Positions 53,715 to 61,300 of a DNA stretch of 64,000 nucleotides are shown here, one piece after another; position 1 is the first letter of the stretch, and each line of letters begins with the position of its first letter. The notes beneath the pieces were generated by a model. That model was not told where the DNA came from. It saw nothing but the letters and a program-made list of their open reading frames with translations, and did no database searches. The stretch lies in NCBI GenBank assembly GCA_965249185.1, contig CBDFLS010000002.1, positions 186,001-250,000 on the forward strand. The letters are read 5' to 3'. The position numbers and the translations under genes were made by a program. The stretch comes from CBDFLS01 sp965249185. GTDB lineage: Bacteria > Chloroflexota > Dehalococcoidia > Lucifugimonadales > Australimonadaceae.

Positions 53715-54935
53715 TTACGGCCCCTGCTCGTAGGCGCCGAAGGTGAAAGCGAAGAGGGCGAACCCCTCGGACTTGGCGCTCAGCTTCAGATGGTGGCCGC
53801 CCAAGGTGGGAAGCGCCACGACGCCGTACATACGGGGCTGGTCCACCACAAAGTAGCTCCGGCCATCGCGAACGACGACATCGGCGCCCGCCTCCTCGGA
53901 AGACAGCGCCCTGCCGTCCAGGGTCACCTCCACCTCAAATGTCTCCAGCACCTGCGGATCGATGACCGCATTCACGCTGGTGGCGAAGAACTTGAGGGCG
54001 ATGTAGTCCTCGAAGCCCTCGGTCCTCCGGCCATGAATGACGCTCTCCGGACCGTTGAACCAGGGGCCTTGGAGGTAGAAGACATGGTTGAAATGCTCGC
54101 CGGGGTCCGTGTACTCACGCAGCACCCCCGATTGTTCGTAATACTCCAAGTGGCCAACGTAGAGCCCTTGCTGCGAGTAGTTGCGGAGGGACCCGCCATA
54201 GAGCTCCCGGGTCAGGGAGGTCTCGGGCTCCGCTGAGAAGGCCCCGGGGTCGAACGCCGGAGAGGGCGAGTAGTCCGGCTCGACATCGCTCAGATCGGCG
54301 CCGTTCTGCAACAGGAGGTCCCGGACCCGCCGCTCGGTCTGGTCGTAGGCGCCCTCGCCGAGATGGGAGTACCGGACAAAACCCTCCGCATCGATAAGGT
54401 ACTTGGCGGGCCAGGCGCGGTTCTCATATGCCCGCCACGTGCCAAATTCGTTGTCCTGGGCCACCGGATAGGCGAGATTGTGCTCTGCGATGGCCCGGAC
54501 AACGTTCTCCCGGAGCTTCTCGAACTCGAACTCAGGGGTGTGGACGCCCACGATAACCAGGCCGTGCTCAGCGTACTTGTCGTGCCACGCCCGCAGGTAG
54601 GGAAAGGTGCGAATGCAGTTGACGCAGGTGTAGGTCCAGAAGTCCACCAGCACGACCTTCCCCCGGAGCCCAGCCATCGTGAGCGGCTCGGAGCCGATCC
54701 AGCTCTCGATTCCCTGGAACTCGGGCGCCCGATTGCCCACGCCCCCGCCCACGCTCGCGTCATCGTCAGGCGGCTCCGAAGGGCGCTCCGGCGTGGCCGT
54801 TTGCGATGGGCCGGTGGTGGACGTCGGCTCAGTGGTAGGCGTGGGCCTCGGGTCTGCCCCGCCGCACGCCACCAGCAGCGAGCCGAGAAGAAGCAGCGGG
54901 ACGATGAGGAAGGGCCGGAATTTTCGAGCCTTCAT
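53715..54935 (-). CDS. Thioredoxin-like lipoprotein with DipZ-type C-terminal domain
   Basis: 406 residues. Signal peptide with lipobox LLLLGSLLVAC|GG (Cys near residue 24), then a Pro/Thr-rich linker. The thioredoxin-fold domain (about 70-200) has VVLVDFWTYTCVNCIRTFPY with the CVNC redox pair and GVHTPEFEFEKLRENV. The C-terminal part (about 215-406), with ETSLTRELYGGSLRN and FNHVFYLQGPWFNGPES, matches the extracellular region of DipZ-like proteins. The membrane domain of DipZ/CcdA is absent here, so electrons must come from a partner elsewhere. I chose the ATG at 54935, where the signal peptide begins. It diverges from argF. Confidence 0.88.
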   Translation of the reverse strand: MKARKFRPFLIVPLLLLGSLLVACGGADPRPTPTTEPTSTTGPSQTATPERPSEPPDDDASVGGGVGNRAPEFQGIESWIGSEPLTMAGLRGKVVLVDFWTYTCVNCIRTFPYLRAWHDKYAEHGLVIVGVHTPEFEFEKLRENVVRAIAEHNLAYPVAQDNEFGTWRAYENRAWPAKYLIDAEGFVRYSHLGEGAYDQTERRVRDLLLQNGADLSDVEPDYSPSPAFDPGAFSAEPETSLTRELYGGSLRNYSQQGLYVGHLEYYEQSGVLREYTDPGEHFNHVFYLQGPWFNGPESVIHGRRTEGFEDYIALKFFATSVNAVIDPQVLETFEVEVTLDGRALSSEEAGADVVVRDGRSYFVVDQPRMYGVVALPTLGGHHLKLSAKSEGFALFAFTFGAYEQGP

Positions 54936-55038
54936 GGGCCTAAACCTTGAGGCGGGGTGTCGCACCGGAGCGGCACGGAGGAGTTGCGGGTGCTTTTCGT
55001 ATGATACACCCCGGCGACCCGTCCCAGCGGATGTGCCT

Positions 55039-55067
55039 CTATTATTGCCGCTCGCTATGACGGCCAA
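55039..55067 (-). promoter_or_regulatory. Candidate promoter of the lipoprotein pair
   Basis: Minus-strand TTGGCC (55067-55062), 17-nt spacer, TAATAG (55044-55039). Moderate match; leader about 95 nt. Confidence 0.35.
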
Positions 55068-55128
55068 CTTAAGCATTCACCTATCTCCTTACGTCTGTAC
55101 GTCTGTGCCGGGCCGGCTGATGCCGCTC

Positions 55129-55137
55129 TGCTATACT
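55129..55137 (+). promoter_or_regulatory. Extended -10 promoter of argF
   Basis: TGCTATACT, an extended -10 element with no recognisable -35. A start 6-8 nt downstream would leave only about five bases before the argF ATG, so the mRNA could be almost leaderless. Confidence 0.45.
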
Positions 55138-55148
55138 ACGTCGCAGCT

Positions 55149-56066
55149 ATGGTTAAGGATCTCCTCTCTATCAACGACGTGAGCGACGACGAGGTGGCCC
55201 ACCTGCTCCAGCGGGCGGATGCCTACCAGCGCGGCCAGGCCAGCGGCGTGCTGGCCGGCAAGAGCGTGGCGCTCCTTTTCGAGAAGCCCTCTCTGCGCAC
55301 CAAGGTGAGCTTCGCCGTGGCGGTCCACGAGCTGGGCGGGCATGCCGTGTACCTGGGCCGCGACGAGGTGAGCCTGGACAGCCGCGAGCCGGTGGAGGAC
55401 GTGGCGAAGGTGCTGGAGCGGTACGTCTCGGCCATCGTGGCCAGGGTGAATGCCCACGGCACGCTGGAGCGCTTGGGCTCGGCGGCATCGGTCCCCGTGA
55501 TCAACGCGCTCTCGGACCGGGAGCACCCGTGTCAGGCCCTGGGAGACCTGCTCACCATTCGGCGGTGCCGCGGAGACTTGCAGGGGACTACGGTGGCGTA
55601 CGTGGGCGACGCCAACAACGTGGCGCTCAGCCTGGCGTTGGCGTGTGCGGCCGTGGGCGCTCCCTTCCGGCTGGCGGCTCCCGAAGGCTACGGCTTCAGC
55701 CAGGAGGCCAGGAGCTCGATTGAGCAGCGGTACCAGGCCGGCGGCACGCAGGGCCTCCAGACGACGAGCGACCCGGTGGAGGCGGTGACGGATGCCGATG
55801 TGGTCTACTCGGACGTCTGGACCAGCATGGGCCAAGAGACGGAGGCGGCGCGGCGCCGGAAGGCGTTCGCGGGCTTCCAGGTGAACGAGGCGCTGCTGGC
55901 CCATGCACGGCCTCAGGCGCTCTTCATGCACCCCATGCCCGCCCACTACGGCGAGGAGGTCCCTCCGAATATGCTCGCCCATCCCCAGTCAGTGGCCTAC
56001 GATCAGGCCGAGAACCGTCTGCACGCCCAGAAGGCAGTATTGGAGCTGCTGATGCGACCGGACTAG
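55149..56066 (+). CDS. argF: Ornithine carbamoyltransferase
   Basis: 305 residues. It forms citrulline from ornithine and carbamoyl phosphate for arginine synthesis. The carbamoyl phosphate motif is LLFEKPSLRTKVSFAVAVHE; REHPCQALGDLLT, YVGDANNVALSLALACA and YSDVWTSMGQETEAARRRKA (DxxxSMGxE) identify it as an ornithine rather than aspartate enzyme. The usual HCLP loop reads MHPMPAHYGEEV here, replacing the conserved Cys and Arg. No clear ribosome-binding site precedes the ATG. der follows after 25 nt. Confidence 0.93.
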   Translation: MVKDLLSINDVSDDEVAHLLQRADAYQRGQASGVLAGKSVALLFEKPSLRTKVSFAVAVHELGGHAVYLGRDEVSLDSREPVEDVAKVLERYVSAIVARVNAHGTLERLGSAASVPVINALSDREHPCQALGDLLTIRRCRGDLQGTTVAYVGDANNVALSLALACAAVGAPFRLAAPEGYGFSQEARSSIEQRYQAGGTQGLQTTSDPVEAVTDADVVYSDVWTSMGQETEAARRRKAFAGFQVNEALLAHARPQALFMHPMPAHYGEEVPPNMLAHPQSVAYDQAENRLHAQKAVLELLMRPD

Positions 56067-56091
56067 CCACCCGCGACCCTATGCTCACGCC

Positions 56092-57498
56092 ATGACCACC
56101 ACCACAACCGCCGCCGCAAACATCGTCCCTACTTCGCCGGCCCGGCCCCTCGTGGCGATCGTGGGCCAGCCCAACGTGGGCAAGTCCAGCCTGTTCAACC
56201 GGCTGGCCGGCCGGCGCGTGGCCATAGTGGCGGACGAAGCGGGCACCACACGAGACCGTATCTCGGCGGAGGTAGTCCACCGGGAGAGGAGCTTCATCCT
56301 GGTTGACACGGGAGGTCTGGTCGCGAGCCCCAAGGGCTCGCTCGAGGCGCAGGTGGTCTGGCAGACGGACGCGGCGGTGGAGGAGGCGGATGTGGTGGTG
56401 TTTCTCACCGATGTGACTCGAGGGATCACCCCTGGGGACCTGGAGGCGGCCCAGCGGCTCAGGCGCTCCAAGCGGCCGGTGGTGCTCGTGTGCAATAAAG
56501 TGGACCGCACGGCACAGGAGCCGCTGGTAGCGGAGCTGAACGAGCTGGGCATGGGAGAGCCAGTCCCTATCAGCGCCTACCACGGCGATGGCATAGACGA
56601 GCTACTTGATGCGGTGCTGGGGCGCCTGCCACCCCAATCGGCTGCCCCGGAGTCCAGCGCCGCGGGCCCGCAACTGGCCATCGTCGGGCGGCCCAACGTG
56701 GGCAAGTCCACCCTGTCCAACGCGCTCCTGGGCCAGGAGCGCTCCGTGGTGAGCGAGATACCAGGCACGACCCGCGATGCCATAGATACACCGCTGGAGT
56801 ACGCCGGTGAGCCGGCGGTGCTTATAGATACAGCCGGGATCCGGCGCCGGGGTAGCGTAACCCCAGGGATAGAGCGGTACAGCGTGCTGCGGGCGATCCG
56901 CGCCATAGACCGGTGCGATGTGGCCCTCCTGGTCTTGGACGCCACGGAGCTGGTCACGGCCCAGGACCAGCACATCGCCGGCATGGTCATGGACTCGTTC
57001 AAGGGCATCGTGGCTGCGGTCAACAAGTGGGACCTGGTGCCGGAGGCGGAACGGGACGAGGATGCGGCGCGCCGGGTCGTGCGCTCGCGTCTCCGGTTCA
57101 TGGAGCATATTCCCGTGCGGTTTATCTCCGCGGTCCAGCACGAGGGGCTGGACGGGCTCATGCAAACGGCCTTTTACGTCAATCGGCAGCGGCAGCAGTG
57201 GATCACGCCAAGCAGGTTGGAGGCGGTGATGATGAGTGCCATCTCCGAGCATCTGCCTCCCAAACAGGGGAGCCGCTCCATGAAGATCTACAGGGCCAAG
57301 CAGGAGGGTGTGAACCCGCCCACGTTCGTCTTCTACTGTAATAACCCCACGCTGATGCACTTCTCTTATGAACGGTATCTGGAGAATGTGCTCCGGAGGG
57401 CGTTCGGGTTCCAGGGGATCCACCTGCGGCTCGAGTTCCGCGGCAAGGGAAAGATCCACATAATCGGCGATCACCGGACAGGCAGCAAGAGGCGGTAG
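56092..57498 (+). CDS. der: Ribosome biogenesis GTPase Der (EngA)
   Basis: 468 residues. Two tandem G domains act in 50S subunit maturation. G1 motifs are GQPNVGKSSLFN and GRPNVGKSTLSN; G3 motifs are DTGG and DTAG; G4 motifs are NKVD and NKWD. The KH-like C-terminal domain (about 365-468) has PTFVFYCNNPTLMHFSYERY and a basic tail. The first 15 residues are Thr/Ala-rich and variable. plsY follows after 3 nt. Confidence 0.97.
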   Translation: MTTTTTAAANIVPTSPARPLVAIVGQPNVGKSSLFNRLAGRRVAIVADEAGTTRDRISAEVVHRERSFILVDTGGLVASPKGSLEAQVVWQTDAAVEEADVVVFLTDVTRGITPGDLEAAQRLRRSKRPVVLVCNKVDRTAQEPLVAELNELGMGEPVPISAYHGDGIDELLDAVLGRLPPQSAAPESSAAGPQLAIVGRPNVGKSTLSNALLGQERSVVSEIPGTTRDAIDTPLEYAGEPAVLIDTAGIRRRGSVTPGIERYSVLRAIRAIDRCDVALLVLDATELVTAQDQHIAGMVMDSFKGIVAAVNKWDLVPEAERDEDAARRVVRSRLRFMEHIPVRFISAVQHEGLDGLMQTAFYVNRQRQQWITPSRLEAVMMSAISEHLPPKQGSRSMKIYRAKQEGVNPPTFVFYCNNPTLMHFSYERYLENVLRRAFGFQGIHLRLEFRGKGKIHIIGDHRTGSKRR

Positions 57499-57501
57499 CC
57501 C

Positions 57502-58107
57502 ATGAGTCCGTGGTGGCTGGTGCCGCTGGCCTATCTCGCGGGGAGCATCCCCTGGGGACTGCTCACGGTCCGCGTGCTCAAAAACGTCGATGTCCGTGAC
57601 TACGGCAGCCGCAAGACGGGTGTGACCAATGTGCTGCGGACGGCGGGTAAGGGACCCGCGGCCCTGGTGATGGCGGCCGACACGGGCAAAGGGGTGCTCA
57701 TGGTGGTGGCCGTCCGTGTCATGACCGATGACGCCGCGGTGCATGCGGCGGTGGCTGGCGCCGTGCTGGCCGGGCACATATGGCCCGTGTTCGCGGGCTT
57801 TCGCGGCGGCAGGGGCATCGCCCCAGGCATGGGCGCCGCCGCCGCCCTGGACCCGTGGAGCGCGCTGGCGGGAGTGGGCCTGTTCGTGCCGGTGGTGTTC
57901 ACCACACGCTACGTATCCCTGGGCTCCATTATCGGGGTGCTCGCGGTTCTTGTGTTCTTTGTGATAACGGCGGCGGTGAAAATACACCCCGCGGCATATC
58001 TGGCATACGTGGCGCCGGGGGCGGTGGTGGTGCTCTGGATGCACCGGGACAACATACGCCGTCTGCTGAAGGGCACGGAGCGCCGGTTGGGGGAACGCGC
58101 CCAATGA
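57502..58107 (+). CDS. plsY: Glycerol-3-phosphate acyltransferase (acyl-phosphate dependent)
   Basis: 201 residues, five predicted membrane helices. It acylates glycerol-3-phosphate from acyl-phosphate, the first step of phospholipid synthesis. The three conserved loops are YLAGSIPWGLL, DYGSRKTGVTNVLRTAGKGP and GHIWPVFAGFRGGRGIAPGM. The S-x-K-x-G-x-x-N pattern varies slightly from the common GSGNxGATN. Coupling with der (3 nt) is common; gpsA, which makes the substrate, is at 17.6 kb. Confidence 0.94.
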   Translation: MSPWWLVPLAYLAGSIPWGLLTVRVLKNVDVRDYGSRKTGVTNVLRTAGKGPAALVMAADTGKGVLMVVAVRVMTDDAAVHAAVAGAVLAGHIWPVFAGFRGGRGIAPGMGAAAALDPWSALAGVGLFVPVVFTTRYVSLGSIIGVLAVLVFFVITAAVKIHPAAYLAYVAPGAVVVLWMHRDNIRRLLKGTERRLGERAQ

Positions 58108-58123
58108 GCCGCGGGTAAGCGAC

Positions 58124-58153
58124 TTTACCCCCGCGACCCGCCTATGCTATAGT
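58124..58153 (+). promoter_or_regulatory. Candidate infC promoter
   Basis: TTTACC (58124-58129), 18-nt spacer, TATAGT (58148-58153). The leader (about 50 nt) can form a hairpin, GGAGCCAC with GTGGCGTCC (one bulge), near 58166-58188, in the place where L20 or other leader control often acts. Confidence 0.45.
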
Positions 58154-58209
58154 CCACGCAGCGGGCGGAGCCACGACGATGTGGCGTCCGGCCTGCACCA
58201 ACACAATAG

Positions 58210-58797
58210 ATGCCAGGCACCGCCAAAGACTACCGAATAAACCAGCGTATCCGCGTCCCCGAAGTGCTGGTCATAGATGAGCTGGGGGAGCAGCTTGGCG
58301 TCCTTGCCACCCAGCGCGCTCTTGAGCTGGCGGAGGAGCGGGGACTCGACCTGGTGGAGGTGGCCCCCAACGCCGCTCCGCCGGTCTGCCGCCTGCTGGA
58401 CTACGGCAAGTTCAAGTACATCCAGACCACCAAGGAGCGGGAGGCCCGCAAGACGCAGAAGGTGGTCGGCCTCCGGCAGGTCCGTTTCCGGACACGCATC
58501 GGCGAGCATGACCTCCAGGCAAAGGAACGCCTGATGCACAAGTTCCTGGATGCCGGGGCGAAGGTGAAGGTCTCGGTGATGTTCCGGGGGCGTGAGATCA
58601 CCCATCCGGAGCTAGGGATGAACCTCCTGCGGAAGGTGGTCGAGAAGATGAAGGAGAAGTCGAAGCTGGAACAGGCGCCCTCTATGGAAGGGCGGATGAT
58701 GACGCTCATCCTGGCGCCGCTGCCAAGCCAACAACACCCAGCCAAGGACTCCAAGCAAGACGAGGACGTGGCGCATGCCGAAGCTCAAAACGCATAA
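58210..58797 (+). CDS. infC: Translation initiation factor IF-3
   Basis: 195 residues. It binds the 30S subunit and monitors start-codon selection. The N-terminal domain has DYRINQRIRVPEVLVIDELG and LDLVEVAPNAAPPVCRLLDY; the C-terminal domain has VVGLRQVRFRTRIGEHDLQA and VKVSVMFRGREITHPELGM. A 25-residue polar tail follows. The start is a normal ATG, unlike the rare start of E. coli infC, and no ribosome-binding site is visible before it. The 3' end overlaps rpmI by 23 nt. Confidence 0.97.
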   Translation: MPGTAKDYRINQRIRVPEVLVIDELGEQLGVLATQRALELAEERGLDLVEVAPNAAPPVCRLLDYGKFKYIQTTKEREARKTQKVVGLRQVRFRTRIGEHDLQAKERLMHKFLDAGAKVKVSVMFRGREITHPELGMNLLRKVVEKMKEKSKLEQAPSMEGRMMTLILAPLPSQQHPAKDSKQDEDVAHAEAQNA

Positions 58798-58978
58798 GGG
58801 AGCGGCGTCCCGCATAAAGGTCACCGGCAGCGGGAAGCTGATGCGCATGAAGCGCCACAGCAGTCACTTGCGTCGCAAGAAGCCCACGGCGGTGAAGCGG
58901 CTCTTCGCCGCCAAGCTGCCGCTCGACGCGACGCAGCGGCGGCGCGTTCAACGAATGCTCCCCTACGCCGGCCGCTAA
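58775..58978 (+). CDS. rpmI: 50S ribosomal protein L35
   Basis: 67 residues: PKLKTHKGAASRIKVTGSGK, then the basic HSSHLRRKKPTAVKRL region. The start lies inside infC, with GAGG about 9 nt upstream, which suggests translational coupling. Confidence 0.97.
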   Translation: MPKLKTHKGAASRIKVTGSGKLMRMKRHSSHLRRKKPTAVKRLFAAKLPLDATQRRRVQRMLPYAGR

Positions 58979-58999
58979 CCGACGATTCAGGAGGCCATC

Positions 59000-59374
59000 T
59001 TGGCGCGCGTAAAGCGTGGCGTCACCGCCCATCGCAGACATAAGAAGGTGCTGGCCATCACGAAGGGCCACCGTGGCTCAAAGCACCTGCTGTACCGACG
59101 CGCCCACGAGTCGATGATCCACGCGCTGAAGTACGCGTACCGCCACCGGCGCGAGCGCAAGGGCGACCTGCGGCGGCTGTGGATAGTCCGGATTGGAGCT
59201 GCCACCCGACAGCACGGCCTTCCCTATAACGTCTTCATTCACGGCCTGAAGCTGGCCAATGTGGAGATGGACCGAAAGGTGATGGCGGACCTAGCGGTCC
59301 GCGATGCCACGGCCTTCGGCGAGCTGGTGACGGCGGCGAAGAGCAGCCTGGCGGCTCGATCCGCCAGCGCGTAG
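59000..59374 (+). CDS. rplT: 50S ribosomal protein L20
   Basis: 124 residues: ARVKRGVTAHRRHKKVLAIT, then SKHLLYRRAHESMIHALKYA and LRRLWIVRIGAATRQHGLPY. The start codon is TTG, supported by AGGAGG 5 nt upstream; no ATG or GTG alternative fits. It is 21 nt after rpmI and completes the infC-rpmI-rplT operon. Confidence 0.97.
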   Translation: MARVKRGVTAHRRHKKVLAITKGHRGSKHLLYRRAHESMIHALKYAYRHRRERKGDLRRLWIVRIGAATRQHGLPYNVFIHGLKLANVEMDRKVMADLAVRDATAFGELVTAAKSSLAARSASA

Positions 59375-59409
59375 AGCCGCCTCGCCCCCCGCATCGGGGT
59401 ATCCCGCCC

Positions 59410-59868
59410 CTACCCGTCCGCGCTCTCCTCCTCCTTGTTCACCTGGACCGTACCGTAGTACGCGCCGTGGGCCAGCACTCTGTCCAGGGCCTCGCGGCCG
59501 ATGTGCCGAGGTGACGCCGCACCGACCCAGAGATCGGAGAACCGCTGGTGCAAGGCGCTCAGGGAGAGCGGCTCCGGAGCGGCCAGCATCAGACGGAAGG
59601 CGAGCTCCTGGAGCGGCAGGTCCGGCTCCAAGTAGTCCGGCTGCCGAGAACAATGGGTCTGAATCCGTTTACGGTGGTCCTTGGCGCTGGCTTTTTTCGG
59701 CTTGTCCTTGGTGCCGCCTCGTGCGGGCGCGGCCTTGCAGGTCTTGCACCGCCGGCTGCCGACCAGCGCCTCCGGGTCGCGCCCCAGGGCCTCAATCAGA
59801 TCAAAATTGGTGGTATAGATCGACTCTGGAGCCTCCTGAGTCTCCGTCTCTGGTACCGCCGTGGGCAT
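59410..59868 (-). CDS. Hypothetical protein with paired Cys motif
   Basis: 152 residues; I do not recognise the family. A short N-terminal region is followed by IYTTNFDLIEALGRDPEALV, then RRCKTCKAAPARGG, a Lys-rich stretch (TKDKPKKASAKDHRKRI), and a lone THC. The C-terminal half (about 85-152) looks helical: LPLQELAFRLMLAAPEPLSL, then IGREALDRVLAHGAYYGTVQ. The CxxC plus His-Cys could bind zinc. The ATG at 59868 has GGAGGTGA about 4 nt before it, strong evidence that it is translated. It is convergent with rplT and 127 nt upstream of nothing on its strand except moeA's end. Confidence 0.7.
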   Translation of the reverse strand: MPTAVPETETQEAPESIYTTNFDLIEALGRDPEALVGSRRCKTCKAAPARGGTKDKPKKASAKDHRKRIQTHCSRQPDYLEPDLPLQELAFRLMLAAPEPLSLSALHQRFSDLWVGAASPRHIGREALDRVLAHGAYYGTVQVNKEEESADG

Positions 59869-59995
59869 CTTGTCACCTCCGTGTATTTTGGGCGCTCCGC
59901 AATCCGCTCGCCACGACGCTGATCCCGGTTTCCACAAGCGAGCGATGGACTGCAGTCGGCGCGGCGATTCCTCTCACTCCAAAACGAGCGGGCAA

Positions 59996-61300
59996 CTACA
60001 GTGGACAGTCTACCCAATCCAGCAATTGGACTGTTACTGTCTCGCCGCGCCTTTTTTCGGGAATATCCTCGGGGCAGATGGCCAGGCCGTGGGCCTCGAC
60101 CATGGAGGTGAGGAGATTGGAGCCCTGGGGACCCGCGAGCCTGGCGTAGAGTACGCCGTCGCGCCGCCGCAGCGTCACCCGGGCGAAGACACGCCGGCCG
60201 TCGGGGTTCACAACGGGCTCCTCCAGCACCGCCTCGACCTGGGATAAGGGCCGCGGGGCACGGCCCATCATCTTGAAGATGGCCGGACGGGCGAACTCCA
60301 CCAGGGCCACCAGGGCGCTCACCGGGTTGCCGGGCAGGCCCAGGTGCGGCACCTGACGGCCGCCGGGTCCGCGCAAGAGCCCGAAGGCCAGGGGTCTGGA
60401 GGGCCGCATGCGCACCGCCCAGAAGCTGATGCTCCCCAGCTCCGCCAGGACATCCTTCACCATGTCGTAGGCGCCGCCGCTGACGCCCGCGGATGTCACG
60501 AGCATGTCGGCCCGGAGTCCCCGGCGCAGCTTCCGGCGCAGCTCTCCCATGCTGTCCCCGGCGATGCCCAGCAAGTGGGGGATCCCCCCGTACTGGCGGA
60601 CCGCCGAGGCGATGCCGAAGCTGTTGCTATCGTAGAGCCTGCCCGGCTCCAGCGGCGCGCCCGGCGCCAGCACCTCGTCGCCGGTGGCCAGGATGGCGAC
60701 GCGAGGCCGGCGAACCACCCGGGCGTGGGTGCGGCCCAGCGAGGCCAGCATGCCGATAGCGGGGGGGTCCAGCACGCGGCCCTCGCTCAGCGCGAGGCTC
60801 CCGCGCCGCAGGTCCTCGCCGGCGGGACGGACGTTGTGGCCTCGCTTCACGGACTGGTGAACGGCGATTCGGGTCAACGGCTGACCCGCCTTCAGGCGCT
60901 GGGGCTCGTCGGTAAGCTCGTAGGGCACCACGGAATCGGCGCCCTCGGGCAGGGGCGCGCCGGTCATGATCCGCACGGCGGTCCCGGCCGTGACAGCGCC
61001 CGCGGGCAGGTACCCGGCCTGGACCTGGCCAACGACGCTCAGCTCCACCGGCCGCTCGGGAGCGGCGGCGGCCACATCGGCCTGCCGGACGGCGTAGCCG
61101 TCCATGGCCGAGTTGGCGAGGCCGGGGATGTCGAAGGGCGCGCGCACCTCCTCCGCTAGGACTTGGCCCTGGGCGTCGAGCAGGGGGGCCTCCTCCGGCT
61201 CCAGACGCTCCACCAGGGCCAGCACCCGCTCCAACGCCTCCTCCACGCTGAGCATGTCGGCCCGGTGAGGATGGGCATGAGCGTGGTGTTTGACCGCCAT
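59996..61300 (-). CDS. moeA: Molybdopterin molybdenumtransferase
   Basis: 434 residues. It inserts molybdate into adenylylated molybdopterin. The N-terminus is His-rich (VKHHAHAHPHRADM). Domain I-II has PFDIPGLANSAMDGYAVRQA and AVRIMTGAPLPEGADSVVPY. The MogA-like domain has VAILATGDEVLAPGAPLEPG, GRLYDSNSFGIASAVRQYGG and VTSAGVSGGAYDMVKDVL. LGLPGNPVSALVALVEFARP and a C-terminal beta domain finish it. Its ATG overlaps the pheT stop (TGATG) and GGAGGAG lies before it. It supports the cofactor need of the Mo hydroxylase at 20.9-24.6 kb. Confidence 0.96.
   Translation of the reverse strand: MAVKHHAHAHPHRADMLSVEEALERVLALVERLEPEEAPLLDAQGQVLAEEVRAPFDIPGLANSAMDGYAVRQADVAAAAPERPVELSVVGQVQAGYLPAGAVTAGTAVRIMTGAPLPEGADSVVPYELTDEPQRLKAGQPLTRIAVHQSVKRGHNVRPAGEDLRRGSLALSEGRVLDPPAIGMLASLGRTHARVVRRPRVAILATGDEVLAPGAPLEPGRLYDSNSFGIASAVRQYGGIPHLLGIAGDSMGELRRKLRRGLRADMLVTSAGVSGGAYDMVKDVLAELGSISFWAVRMRPSRPLAFGLLRGPGGRQVPHLGLPGNPVSALVALVEFARPAIFKMMGRAPRPLSQVEAVLEEPVVNPDGRRVFARVTLRRRDGVLYARLAGPQGSNLLTSMVEAHGLAICPEDIPEKRRGETVTVQLLDWVDCPL

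Noticed and set aside
59386..59400. Terminator after rplT
   Set aside because: The CCCCG-CAT-CGGGG stem is only 5 bp and has no T-run on either strand.
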